Assembly: GCA_002688335.1 (NCBI GenBank)
Contig: NZCQ01000055.1
Span: 1-21,122, forward strand
Direction of reading: 5' to 3'
DNA length: 21,122 bases
From: Candidatus Pacearchaeota archaeon
GTDB lineage: Archaea > Nanobdellota > Nanobdellia > Pacearchaeales > GW2011-AR1
Positions 1-7,754 of the stretch are shown in pieces. A program made the translations under genes and the position numbers. A model generated the notes under the pieces. It was not told where the DNA came from, did not search any database, and saw only the letters and a program-made list of their open reading frames with translations. Positions within the stretch are counted from its first letter, which is position 1. Every line of letters starts with the position of its first letter.

Positions 1-5
1 ATTAT

Positions 6-96
6 AGAGAACTTTGAAAAATTACGTTTTTCTTCGTTCTCTAGGAGAGAATTTTGCCAAATTTCCTTCGGAAATCGTATTTATGCAAAATTCTCT
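6..96. repeat. Two tandem nested inverted repeats
   Basis: Two palindromic units lie side by side. Unit one pairs AGAGAAC (6-12) with GTTCTCT (36-42) and, inside it, GAAAAA (16-21) with TTTTTC (27-32). Unit two pairs a perfect 12-base arm AGAGAATTTTGC (46-57) with GCAAAATTCTCT (85-96) and, inside it, ATTTCC (61-66) with GGAAAT (70-75). Both outer stems share AGAGAA/TTCTCT, so arms could also pair across units. The block ends ten bases before the mazE TATA box. It could be a terminator region of a gene left of the window, a regulator site, or the remnant of a small palindromic mobile element; the sequence alone does not decide. Confidence 0.75.
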
Positions 97-105
97 AAAC
101 AAAGA

Positions 106-131
106 TTTAAATAAAAGTAAGATTAATCTTA
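106..131 (+). promoter_or_regulatory. mazEF promoter with palindromic operator candidate
   Basis: A TATA-like TTTAAATA lies at 106-113, about 22-29 bases before the ATG at 135, so the transcript is probably leaderless. Immediately downstream, 118-131 is a perfect 14-base palindrome, TAAGATTAATCTTA, placed between the TATA box and the start. MazE/AbrB-family antitoxins commonly repress their own operon by binding palindromes near the promoter, so this is the obvious operator candidate (inference). Confidence 0.6.
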
Positions 132-134
132 TTA

Positions 135-353
135 ATGGATTTTGATGTTACTAGGATGAGTTCTAGAGGGCAGATTGTGATTCCCTTAGAGATGAGAAAA
201 GATATTCAGGAAGGAGATAAATTAATTATTATTAGAAAAAATAATGAGATCATACTTAAGAAATCAATTGATGATTTAGCTTTGTTATCTGAGGAATCGT
301 TTGCTGAAACCTGGTTGAATGAAAAAGAGGATGAAGCATGGAAAAACTTGTAA
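135..353 (+). CDS. mazE: MazE-type antitoxin, SpoVT/AbrB domain
   Basis: A 72-residue protein with an N-terminal swapped-hairpin AbrB domain (about residues 7-45). The diagnostic signature SSRGQIVIP is near residues 9-17, followed by RKDIQEGDKL and a second strand rich in Ile (KLIIIRKNNEIILKK). The acidic C-terminal tail (about 46-72, rich in Glu and Asp, with two Trp) is typical of the segment that wraps around and blocks the toxin. It precedes and overlaps the MazF-like gene by 16 bases, which points to translational coupling. The ATG at 135 is chosen because the TATA box at 106-113 is at leaderless spacing; Met8 is a possible internal alternative. The antitoxin role rests on domain plus neighbour. 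Confidence 0.85.
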   Translation: MDFDVTRMSSRGQIVIPLEMRKDIQEGDKLIIIRKNNEIILKKSIDDLALLSEESFAETWLNEKEDEAWKNL

Positions 354-670
354 AAGGAATTGTAATAGTTATTGAATTTCCATTTTCAGATCTCAAATCT
401 TTTAAGAGAAGGCCTGCACTAATAATTAAGGTTCCCAAAGGGGAAGATATTATTATATGTCAGATAACTGCTGAATCTCAATCAAAATCTGTGGAGATTC
501 CAATTAGGAATGAAGATTTTGCTAATGGGGGATTAAAGAGAAATAGTTTTCTGAGATTAGATAAAGTCACAACTATAAGGAAATCCAGAATTAAATATAG
601 ATTAGGATTGTTAAAACAGTCTAAAATTGATATTGTAGTTGATAAATTCTGTTCTTTTTTGAGAGAATAA
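338..670 (+). CDS. mazF: MazF/PemK-type endoribonuclease toxin
   Basis: A 110-residue protein with the hallmarks of the PemK/MazF fold: an N-terminal strand ending KGIVIVIEFPFSD, the conserved RRPALII at about 24-30 with the family arginine (Arg25), the ITAES strand at about 43-47 where MazF has its conserved Thr/Ser, and the C-terminal SFLRLDKVTTI at 70-80, which matches the family motif before the last helix. Known members cleave single-stranded RNA at short motifs and are neutralised by MazE. Length and order (antitoxin first, overlapping start) are normal for the family. It appears intact, with no frameshift or missing core motif. The C-terminal helix ends with FCSFLRE. Confidence 0.87.
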   Translation: MEKLVKGIVIVIEFPFSDLKSFKRRPALIIKVPKGEDIIICQITAESQSKSVEIPIRNEDFANGGLKRNSFLRLDKVTTIRKSRIKYRLGLLKQSKIDIVVDKFCSFLRE

Positions 671-689
671 ATTTTTTAGACCAATTAAA

Positions 690-734
690 TATTTAAAAAC
701 TCTTTATCCTTTAGTAACTTGTGAAAAAGGTGAT
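690..734 (+). promoter_or_regulatory. Promoter and Shine-Dalgarno of the SpoIIM-like gene
   Basis: TATTTAAAA at 690-698 is a TATA-like box about 42-50 bases before the ATG at 740. Unlike most genes here, this one has room for a short leader and a strong ribosome site, AAGGTGAT at 727-734, five bases before the ATG. It therefore fixes the start and sets the gene apart from its leaderless neighbours. Confidence 0.6.
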
Positions 735-739
735 AAAAT

Positions 740-1600
740 ATGTTTGAGATGTTGATTAATCCGAAGAAGGCCGAAAGAAGGCCATGGGAGATGTTTTTTG
801 TAGGAGCTTTTTATGCAACAATTTCTTTAATTTTAACTAAGTGGATCTTTTCTGGAGATCCTGTGTTCTCGAAATATACAGGAATATTAGTTGTTACATT
901 TAGTGTTATGCTTTCCATACCTTTTATGTATTTTGCAATAAGGAATGAGGAGGAAAAAGATTTGCAAGGATATGGGTATCTCAGGTTACTTGAAGAACAT
1001 GGAAAGGCCCTGACATATTTTATGTTTTTATTCTTTGGGTTCATTGTTGCTTTTTCATTTTGGTATATAGCTTTTGATGATGGTAATCAGAATTTTAGAG
1101 CTCAAATTGAGACTTATTGTTTGATAAATAGGCCGACTCAATTTGAGAGTTGTGTTTCAGATTATGGGATTGATAGCTCTGCAAAGACTACTGGATTTCT
1201 AAGTGCGAAGGATAAGATAGTTAATATTTTTGCGAATAATATTTATGTTTTGATTTTCACATTGTTGTTCTCATTGATTTTTGGAGCGGGAGCCATATTT
1301 ATCTTGGCCTGGAATGCAAGTGTGATAAGTGCTGCGATGGGGATTTTTTCTCAGTCTAGTTTGACCAATCTTCCAATAGCCTTAATGAGATATATGATTC
1401 ATGGAGTTCCTGAAATTGGAAGCTATTTTACTGGAGCATTGGCCGGAGGAATTGTTAGTATAGCAGTTATTAAGCATGATATAAAGTCGGAGAAGTTTTG
1501 GGTAATATTGCAAGATTCCTTGAACCTAGTTATACTGGCCGTTGTTTTATTGTTTATTGCTGCATTGATAGAAGTTTTAGTTACCCCTGTGTTCTTTTGA
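740..1600 (+). CDS. SpoIIM-like (DUF95) integral membrane protein
   Basis: A 286-residue membrane protein with hydrophobic segments at roughly 17-37, 44-67, 91-112, 168-202 (one or two passes), 228-245 and 260-284. The AWNASVISAAMGIF stretch (190-203) and the PEIGSYFTGALAGG stretch (224-237) match the polar-in-membrane motifs of the stage II sporulation protein M / DUF95 family, which is widespread in non-sporulating archaea. In bacteria SpoIIM is part of a septal peptidoglycan-hydrolase complex; the archaeal role is unknown and no sporulation function is implied. The loop between the third and fourth segments is long and holds two cysteines (127 and 138) that could form a disulphide if it lies outside the cell (inference). 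It stands alone between mazEF and the purine cluster. Confidence 0.72.
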   Translation: MFEMLINPKKAERRPWEMFFVGAFYATISLILTKWIFSGDPVFSKYTGILVVTFSVMLSIPFMYFAIRNEEEKDLQGYGYLRLLEEHGKALTYFMFLFFGFIVAFSFWYIAFDDGNQNFRAQIETYCLINRPTQFESCVSDYGIDSSAKTTGFLSAKDKIVNIFANNIYVLIFTLLFSLIFGAGAIFILAWNASVISAAMGIFSQSSLTNLPIALMRYMIHGVPEIGSYFTGALAGGIVSIAVIKHDIKSEKFWVILQDSLNLVILAVVLLFIAALIEVLVTPVFF

Positions 1601-1651
1601 AAATTGTTTGATAATTTTATTACTTGTCTTTGACAAAAAATCATGGGAAGA

Positions 1652-1661
1652 ATATTTAAAT
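1652..1661 (+). promoter_or_regulatory. Promoter of the purine cluster
   Basis: ATATTTAAAT at 1652-1661 is a TATA-like box ending 22 bases before the purL ATG at 1684. With the usual TATA-to-start distance the transcript begins at or very near the ATG. No Shine-Dalgarno sequence is seen. As gaps inside the cluster are short, this is probably the main promoter for purL-purQ-purN-purM. Confidence 0.55.
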
Positions 1662-1683
1662 GATTTTAGATTAGGTTTAAATT

Positions 1684-4656
1684 ATGGATCATAGGATAGA
1701 GATTGCTCAAACCATATCTGACATGAGAGCTCGAGTAAGAAAAAGAGATCTTGAGTCTGCTGGATTTTCTGGGATGATTGATGATGTTAGATTAGTTGAT
1801 GTTTACACACTAGATCAAGATTTTTCTGATGACATATTAGAGCGAATTAGTTCTATGTTAACAAACCCTGTTTTTCAAGAATCAAAAATAGATGATTCAT
1901 TTAAGCCAGAATTTGATTATGCTGTTGAAGTTGGATTTTTGCCAGGAGTTACAGATAATGTTGGAAATACAGCCAGAGAAGGAGTTTTTGATTTATTGAA
2001 AAGAGGACTTGATGGACAAACGGTGTATTCCTCGCAGTTGATGTTCTTATCAGGAGACTTATCTAGGGAAGATGCTCAAGGAATTGGAGAAAGTGTAGCA
2101 AATCCTCTTATTCAGAGAATTCATGTGAAGAGTTATGATGAGTTTTCTTCTGATAATGGGATGGGTGTTGTAGTGCCAAAAGTTAATATCTCAGAGAAAC
2201 CAAGTGCAGATTTAGTTGATATCCTTAGTGTTAGTGATGATGAATTAATTGTAATTGGAAAACGAGGAATAGCAAATTCTGATGGAACTAGAAGAGGACC
2301 TCTTGCATTGGATTTAACATATATGCATGCTATTAGAGATTATTTTAAGCAGCAGGGGAGAAATCCGATGGATGTTGAATTAGAATCTCTTGCTCAAACA
2401 TGGAGCGAGCATTGCAAGCATACTATTTTTGCGGATCCTATTGATGATATTGCTGATGGATTATATAAACATTTTATTCAAAGAGCGACTAACGAGATAA
2501 GGCATGCTAAAGGAGAAAAAGATTTCTGTATTTCGGTTTTTACTGACAATGGGGGCGTGATTATTTTTGATGATGATAATGCTTTGGTCGATAAAGGAGA
2601 AACCCATAACTCCCCTTCGCGTTTAGATGGTTATGGGGGGGCTGGAACTGGTATTGGAGGAGTTATTAGAGATCCGCTAGGGACCGGGCTGGCTTCTAAA
2701 GTATTTGCACTTAACTATAATTTTTGCTTTGCAGATCCTAGGGAAAAAAGGCCCCTTTTTAGAGGAAGAGATTTTACACAACCATTAGAAGGTGCTTTAA
2801 AAAATACATCAGACATAATTGCAGGGGTTAGAGATTATGGCAATCAGTCTGGAATTCCAACTACTAACGGAACTGTTAGTTATGATTCTAGATTTAATGG
2901 AAAACCTCTAGTTTTTGTTAGGGCTGCGGGCGTTATGCCCAGAGAAAGTGCTGGAAGATTATCTCATGAAAAACAGGCTCAGCCTGGAGACTATATAGTG
3001 ATGGTTGGTGGAAAGGTTGGAAAAGATGGGATTCATGGGGCAACATTTTCATCGGAAGCAATTGATGCGGGAAGTCCTGCGACCGCTGTTCAGATAGGAG
3101 ATCCAATTACTCAGAAAAAGATGAATGATGCAATTGTTGATGAGGCCCGAGATTTGGGATTATATAATAGTATAACAGATAATGGTGCCGGAGGCTTGTC
3201 ATGTTCGGTTGCGGAAATGGGAAGAGAATCTGGAGGATGTTATGTTGATTTAGGGAAGGTTCCACTTAAATATCCCGGGCTTAATCACTGGGAAACTTGG
3301 ATTTCTGAATCTCAGGAGAGGATGACATTGGCAGTACCAAAAGATAAATGGAATGATTTCTCGGATCTTATGGAAAGAAGAGATGTTGAGGCTTCGGTTA
3401 TTGGAGAATTTACAGATTCTGGAAAATGTGTTGTTGAATATGAAGGAGATAGGGTTATGGATATGGATATGAAGTTTTTACATAATGGATTGCCTCCAAG
3501 GCCAATGAAAACAACATTTACAAGACCAACACATGAGGAACCAGATTTCCCTACTCCAAAAGATTTGACTGATTCAATTCATTCTATGTTAGAAAGGCCA
3601 AATATTGCAAGTTTTGAATTTATTTCTCAACAGTATGATCATGAAGTCCAAGGAGGATCTGTAATTAAACCTCTGCAGGGAAGGGGCAGAGTGAATGGAG
3701 ATGCAACTGTTACTAAGCCCATCTTAAGTTCTAATAAAGGAGTAGTTATGTCGCAGGGCATTAATCCTAGTTATAGTGATATAGATACTTACAATATGGC
3801 TGCTGCTGCGATAGATACTGCCATTAGGAATGCGGTTGCTACTGGAGCAAATTTGGAGCATCTTGCTTTGATGGATAACTTCTGTTGGTGTAGTTCTAAT
3901 GAACCAGAAAGATTGGGACAATTAAAAAGAGCGGTTCAGGCCTGCTACGATACTACTGTAGATTATGGGACTCCTTTCATCTCAGGAAAGGATAGCATGT
4001 TCAATGATTTTAATGGATTTGATGAGGACGGCAATGCGATAAAAATCTCAGTTCCTCCAACACTGCTGGTTTCTTCTATTGGAGTTATTGATGACGTAAG
4101 TAAGGCTATTTCCCTTGACTCAAAGATCCCTGGAGATTTAGTTTATGTTTTAGGGGCTACTCACAATGAACTTGGAGGGTCTGAATATTTTGCGATGATG
4201 GGGGATAAATTAAGAGGAGAGAAGTTTATTGGAAATGGTGTTCCAAGTGTAGATACTAATGTTAATAGAAGATTATATGGAAATCTTTCGCAAGCAATAG
4301 ATCAAGGATTAGTGGCTTCTGCTCAAAGTGTTCATAGAGGAGGGTTAGCCGTTGCATTAGCCAAAACTGCTATTGGAGGGAGATTGGGCATGGAAGTTGA
4401 TATGGGAGAAATTCCAAGTCATACTACAAGAGATGACTACACCTTATTTTCAGAAAGTCAGGGGAGAGTGGTGGTTACAGTTGATCCGAATAAATCAGAT
4501 GAATTTGAAGAGAAAATGGATGATAGTATGCATTCTAGAATAGGAAGGGTTAGGGGTGATGATAAATTTATTGTTTATGGGAAAAATGGTCCTATTGTTA
4601 ACGCTAGTGTGGATGAGATGTTAAGATCATATAAATCAACTTTTAAGGATTATTAA
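1684..4656 (+). CDS. purL: Phosphoribosylformylglycinamidine synthase, fused PurSL type
   Basis: A 990-residue ATP-dependent synthase converting FGAR to FGAM (purine step 4), using ammonia from the PurQ partner downstream. It is much longer than small PurL (about 720-740) because residues 1-160 form a PurS-like region with two similar halves (VRLVDVYTLDQDFS near 35-48 and VYSSQLMFLSGDLS near 114-127, each followed by an NPV/NPL segment). The linker ends in SLAQTWSEHCKHT (235-247). The ATP-site motif reads KGETHNSPS (304-312), then GGAGTGIGGVIRD (318-330); Ser replaces the second His of the E. coli ETHNHP motif, a variant I recall from the PurSL-type subfamily. WISESQERM lies at 539-547. The second half carries GINPSYSDIDTYNMA and ISGKDSM. 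No glutaminase domain is present, consistent with a separate purQ. Confidence 0.93.
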   Translation: MDHRIEIAQTISDMRARVRKRDLESAGFSGMIDDVRLVDVYTLDQDFSDDILERISSMLTNPVFQESKIDDSFKPEFDYAVEVGFLPGVTDNVGNTAREGVFDLLKRGLDGQTVYSSQLMFLSGDLSREDAQGIGESVANPLIQRIHVKSYDEFSSDNGMGVVVPKVNISEKPSADLVDILSVSDDELIVIGKRGIANSDGTRRGPLALDLTYMHAIRDYFKQQGRNPMDVELESLAQTWSEHCKHTIFADPIDDIADGLYKHFIQRATNEIRHAKGEKDFCISVFTDNGGVIIFDDDNALVDKGETHNSPSRLDGYGGAGTGIGGVIRDPLGTGLASKVFALNYNFCFADPREKRPLFRGRDFTQPLEGALKNTSDIIAGVRDYGNQSGIPTTNGTVSYDSRFNGKPLVFVRAAGVMPRESAGRLSHEKQAQPGDYIVMVGGKVGKDGIHGATFSSEAIDAGSPATAVQIGDPITQKKMNDAIVDEARDLGLYNSITDNGAGGLSCSVAEMGRESGGCYVDLGKVPLKYPGLNHWETWISESQERMTLAVPKDKWNDFSDLMERRDVEASVIGEFTDSGKCVVEYEGDRVMDMDMKFLHNGLPPRPMKTTFTRPTHEEPDFPTPKDLTDSIHSMLERPNIASFEFISQQYDHEVQGGSVIKPLQGRGRVNGDATVTKPILSSNKGVVMSQGINPSYSDIDTYNMAAAAIDTAIRNAVATGANLEHLALMDNFCWCSSNEPERLGQLKRAVQACYDTTVDYGTPFISGKDSMFNDFNGFDEDGNAIKISVPPTLLVSSIGVIDDVSKAISLDSKIPGDLVYVLGATHNELGGSEYFAMMGDKLRGEKFIGNGVPSVDTNVNRRLYGNLSQAIDQGLVASAQSVHRGGLAVALAKTAIGGRLGMEVDMGEIPSHTTRDDYTLFSESQGRVVVTVDPNKSDEFEEKMDDSMHSRIGRVRGDDKFIVYGKNGPIVNASVDEMLRSYKSTFKDY

Positions 4657-4659
4657 ACA

Positions 4660-4716
4660 ATGAAAATTAGAAATCTTCAATCATCTAAATTTCCAGTAGG
4701 TTGGGAAGAAATTTAA
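4660..4716 (+). CDS. Possible 18-codon leader ORF between purL and purQ
   Basis: An ATG at 4660, three bases after the purL stop, opens a short frame encoding MKIRNLQSSKFPVGWEEI and stopping at 4714-4716, two bases before the purQ ATG. The position exactly fills the purL-purQ gap and its stop nearly abuts the next start, so it could be a translated coupling peptide. It has no recognised family and such a frame can occur by chance; confidence is low. Confidence 0.2.
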   Translation: MKIRNLQSSKFPVGWEEI

Positions 4717-4718
4717 AA

Positions 4719-5519
4719 ATGGCAGAACCAAGAGCATTAATATTGGCTGGATATGGAATAAATTGTGATAAAGAAACCAAATTCGCATTTGAAAGGGCTG
4801 GAGCTAGAGCAGAACTTGTCCATATTAATGATTTAATCGATGGGCATAGAAGATTAGAAGATTATCAGATACTTGCATTTCCAGGTGGTTTCTCTTACGG
4901 AGACGATACTGGAGCAGGAAATGCACTAGCAAGTAGAATTAGAAATCATCTTTGGGATGATGTTAGAAAGTTTGTAGAGAGAGATCATTTAGCAATTGGT
5001 ATTTGTAATGGATTTCAAGTTATGGCTAATTTGGGATTATTGCCTGCCTTAGATGGAAATTATGGAAATAGAGAAGTTGCTTTAGTTCATAATGATAATG
5101 CAAGATATACTGATAGATGGGTTGATTTGAGATTTGAAGGTAATAGTGTATGGGCTAATGGATTAAAATTTATGAGTTTGCCGATTGCACATGGAGAGGG
5201 GAAGTTTTATGCTAGTGAAAAAATGTTAAAAAGAATTAGTGGAGCTGAGCAAGTTGCGGCCAGATATGACTATGATTATGTGTGTATGCATGGGGAATTG
5301 GAAGCAAATCCAAATGGTTCGCTTGAGGATATAGCTGCAATTAGTGATGAATCTGGAAGATTAATAGGAATGATGCCGCATCCAGAAAGAGCTATTGATT
5401 TTACTCAATTACCTTATTGGACATTAAAGAAAGAAAGATTGTTAAGGGAGGGTCGAGAAGTTCCTGATGAAGCTCCTGGTATCCATATTTTTAAAAATGG
5501 AGTTGAGTATTTTAAATGA
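4719..5519 (+). CDS. purQ: FGAM synthase glutaminase subunit PurQ
   Basis: A class I glutamine amidotransferase that supplies ammonia to PurL. From the ATG at 4719 it is 266 residues: ALILAGYGINCD at the N-terminus, the FPGGFSYGDD oxyanion region, the nucleophile elbow GICNGFQ with Cys96, and the MMPHPERA box with catalytic His221 and Glu223. It belongs to the longer PurQ type (about 270 residues rather than about 225) seen with PurSL enzymes; the tail runs past the MMPHPERA box through LPYWTLKKERLL to GIHIFKNGVEYF. An in-frame TTG at 4701 would add six residues, but the ATG followed by AEPRALILAGYG is the natural start. It lies 62 bases after purL and 6 bases before purN. Confidence 0.94.
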   Translation: MAEPRALILAGYGINCDKETKFAFERAGARAELVHINDLIDGHRRLEDYQILAFPGGFSYGDDTGAGNALASRIRNHLWDDVRKFVERDHLAIGICNGFQVMANLGLLPALDGNYGNREVALVHNDNARYTDRWVDLRFEGNSVWANGLKFMSLPIAHGEGKFYASEKMLKRISGAEQVAARYDYDYVCMHGELEANPNGSLEDIAAISDESGRLIGMMPHPERAIDFTQLPYWTLKKERLLREGREVPDEAPGIHIFKNGVEYFK

Positions 5520-5525
5520 TAAAAA

Positions 5526-6338
5526 ATGGCTCTGACAAAACTATACGATCCAGAAAATGGGAAAATGAGAGTTGCGGGGTTGATGTCTGGTTCTGGGAGT
5601 AATTTAAGAGAGATTATTGAGTACGGGGAGGAGATGAAATTTATAGAGGACAGATCTCCTTATCAGGTTGTTGTTATTTTTTCAGATAGTTCTGTGAGTA
5701 ATGCTGTTGAAATTGGTAGGGATTATGGTATTCCGGTTATTACTAATGATATTAGAGGATTTTATAAGGTCCAAGGAAAGCCAAGAAATGACATGCAAGT
5801 TAGAAGGGAGTTTGATCAAGAAACGGTGAAAGCATTGGAGCCTTTTGATATTAATGTTGCTGCTTATGCTGGATATATGAGTATTGCAACTGAACCTTTG
5901 ATTAATGCTTTTCTAGGCGTTAATGTTCATCCTGCTGATCTTTCTATTATGGATGAAGGTAGAAGAAAATACACAGGAGATAATGCGGTTAGAGATGCAA
6001 TTTTAGCTGGTGAAAAACAAATAAGATCAACAACACATATTGTTGAACCTGCAGTGGATTATGGAAGGATATTGATGATTTCTGGACCTACCGGAGTAAA
6101 TCTTCCTAAATTCCTATTAAAGAACAAATCTTTGCTTAGTCATCTTAATCAAGAAAAATATGACAAGTTATTTCGTGAAGAAGTTGACAGGCATCAAAAT
6201 CTCCTAAAAAAAGGGGGAGATTGGATTATATTTCCAAGAACCTTGGGATACATTGCAAATGGAAGATATTCTCAAGATGAGAATGGAGATTTATATTTCG
6301 ATGGAAAACCAATTCCTGATGGAACTAGGATAGAATGA
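5526..6338 (+). CDS. purN: Phosphoribosylglycinamide formyltransferase, PurN type
   Basis: A 270-residue folate-dependent GAR transformylase (purine step 3). The phosphoribosyl-binding loop reads LMSGSGSNLREI (19-30). The catalytic triad is visible: Asn133 and His135 in VNVHPADLS, and Asp178 in EPAVDYGRIL, with STTHIV (168-173) in the position of the E. coli GTSVHFV strand. The C-terminal DGKPIPDG (259-266) mirrors the end of bacterial PurN (DGQRLPP). It is about 55 residues longer than E. coli PurN, with extra sequence at the N-terminus, around 78-95 and after residue 190. It begins 6 bases after purQ and its stop overlaps the purM ATG by four bases (ATGA). A different formyltransferase substrate cannot be excluded, but context makes GAR by far the best choice. 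Confidence 0.88.
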   Translation: MALTKLYDPENGKMRVAGLMSGSGSNLREIIEYGEEMKFIEDRSPYQVVVIFSDSSVSNAVEIGRDYGIPVITNDIRGFYKVQGKPRNDMQVRREFDQETVKALEPFDINVAAYAGYMSIATEPLINAFLGVNVHPADLSIMDEGRRKYTGDNAVRDAILAGEKQIRSTTHIVEPAVDYGRILMISGPTGVNLPKFLLKNKSLLSHLNQEKYDKLFREEVDRHQNLLKKGGDWIIFPRTLGYIANGRYSQDENGDLYFDGKPIPDGTRIE

Positions 6339-7708
6339 AAGGACAAAACACTTATGCAGATGCCGGAGTAAATATTGAACTTGGAGATGATGCTTCTAAA
6401 GTTTTATATAATGCTGCTAGGCAAACATGGGATAATAGAAATGGGAAGTTGGGAGAGTTAGTTGTTCCTTTTGATGATTTTTCTGGAGTAAGGGCTATTG
6501 ATGTTTCTGGGTTGCCAAAGAGAACTTTAATGAATATTGGTTTTGATGGGGTCGGTACTAAAATGGAATTAGCTGAAAGAGTGGGTAATCATAAGACTAT
6601 TGCTTATGATCTATTTGCTATGGTGTGTGATGATGCGGTTGTGAGGGGTGCTGAACCAGTTTTAATTGGATCAATTCTTGATGTCAATTCTCTTGGTAGC
6701 GGAGAAGATACTTATGTAGATCACGTTAGACAATTAGCTGAAGGTTATATTGATGCTGCTCGAGAGGCAAATGTTGCAATTGTTAATGGAGAGGTTGCTG
6801 AACTTGGAGATAGGGTTGGAGGTTATGGTAGTAATTCATTTGCTTCTATGCTTGCTCATCAATATATTTCTACAAATATGAATAAAGAAAACTGGGGAAG
6901 TATGAAAAAGGTTTCAGAATGGATTGTTGAATCTGATCCAGATAAACAAGATGATTTGAGGAGATATATGAGAAAAGATGAATTACATTTTGTTACTAGA
7001 CTAAAAAATATTAGAACACTTAATTATAACTGGGGGGCTGCAGTTGTTTGGTTTGCTAATGGAGATAGGCTATTTACTGGAAAGGAGATTAAAAGGGGAG
7101 ATTATCTTGTTGGATTAAGGGAAGGGGGATTTAGATCTAATGGGTTGTCCCTAGTGAGAAAGATAATGGAAAAACACCATGGAGCGGATTGGCATAAAGT
7201 TCCATGGAAAGTTGGGAATGAAACTTTAGCGGGCCTGGCCCTTACACCTTCTAGGATTTATACAGGGGCGGTTGTGGATATGTTTGGAGGGCATCAAAGC
7301 GGGCCAAGGGTTGAAGTCCATGGAATAGCACACATTACTGGGGGGGGAATTCCTGGAAAATTAGGAAGAATGTTAAAACCTTCTGGACTTGGAGCCGTTA
7401 TAGACGATTCGTTTAAGCCCTCTGATTTTGTTGGATATGTTCAAGGATTAGGAAATGTAAGTGATGAGGAAGCATATAAGACCTGGAATATGGGTCAAGG
7501 CATGATTATAGCAACTCCAAATCCTGTAGATGTAATTAGTATTGCAAATGAATATGGAATTGAAGCAAAGAATATCGGATATGTTATAAAAGGGCCAGAT
7601 ATAAGAATTAAGAATAAAGGAACTTTTAATCCATTTGATAATCCCGACTTCGTGGATAGTGCGCTTGGTAGAAAAGGTCCTGAAGAACTTGTTTTCCCAA
7701 TTGGCTAA
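6335..7708 (+). CDS. purM: Phosphoribosylformylglycinamidine cyclo-ligase PurM, with insertion
   Basis: AIR synthase, closing FGAM to AIR with ATP (purine step 5), a paralogue of the PurL halves. It opens with the family start NTYADAGVNIE, then GFDGVGTKMELA (69-80), the KTIAYDLFAMVCDDAVVRGAEP block (about 87-108), VNGEVAELGD (150-159), KRGDYLVGLREGGFRSNGLSLVRKI (253-277; canonical GLxSSGxHSNG has become GLREGGFRSNG), and HITGGGIPGKL (333-343). At 457 residues it is about 110 longer than ordinary PurM (about 345). Much of the excess is an insertion at about 178-232, rich in charged residues, just before the core strand resumes at NYNWGAAVVWF; more is spread near 283-325 and at the C-terminus. 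The four-base overlap with purN indicates coupled translation. It is the last gene of the cluster. Confidence 0.92.
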   Translation: MKGQNTYADAGVNIELGDDASKVLYNAARQTWDNRNGKLGELVVPFDDFSGVRAIDVSGLPKRTLMNIGFDGVGTKMELAERVGNHKTIAYDLFAMVCDDAVVRGAEPVLIGSILDVNSLGSGEDTYVDHVRQLAEGYIDAAREANVAIVNGEVAELGDRVGGYGSNSFASMLAHQYISTNMNKENWGSMKKVSEWIVESDPDKQDDLRRYMRKDELHFVTRLKNIRTLNYNWGAAVVWFANGDRLFTGKEIKRGDYLVGLREGGFRSNGLSLVRKIMEKHHGADWHKVPWKVGNETLAGLALTPSRIYTGAVVDMFGGHQSGPRVEVHGIAHITGGGIPGKLGRMLKPSGLGAVIDDSFKPSDFVGYVQGLGNVSDEEAYKTWNMGQGMIIATPNPVDVISIANEYGIEAKNIGYVIKGPDIRIKNKGTFNPFDNPDFVDSALGRKGPEELVFPIG

Positions 7709-7723
7709 TTTAGCAACAAGAAA

Positions 7724-7732
7724 ATTTAAAAA
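7724..7732 (+). promoter_or_regulatory. Promoter of the small zinc-ribbon gene
   Basis: ATTTAAAAA at 7724-7732 ends 22 bases before the ATG at 7755, the leaderless spacing seen elsewhere. It lies just past the purM stop, so the zinc-ribbon gene has its own promoter rather than depending only on the pur transcript. Confidence 0.5.
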
Positions 7733-7754
7733 CTGTTTTATATTATCTATAAAA

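Noticed and set aside
740..1600. Evidence of sporulation from a SpoIIM homologue
   Set aside because: DUF95/SpoIIM-like proteins are common in archaea that do not sporulate; no other sporulation gene is present.
4701..4718. TTG start extending PurQ by six residues
   Set aside because: The ATG at 4719 gives the normal PurQ N-terminus and the extension MGRNLK is unlike the family.
7635..7754. TTG-started extension of the zinc-ribbon gene into purM
   Set aside because: The added 40 residues are a shadow of purM; TATA spacing and the Cys pairs support the ATG at 7755.
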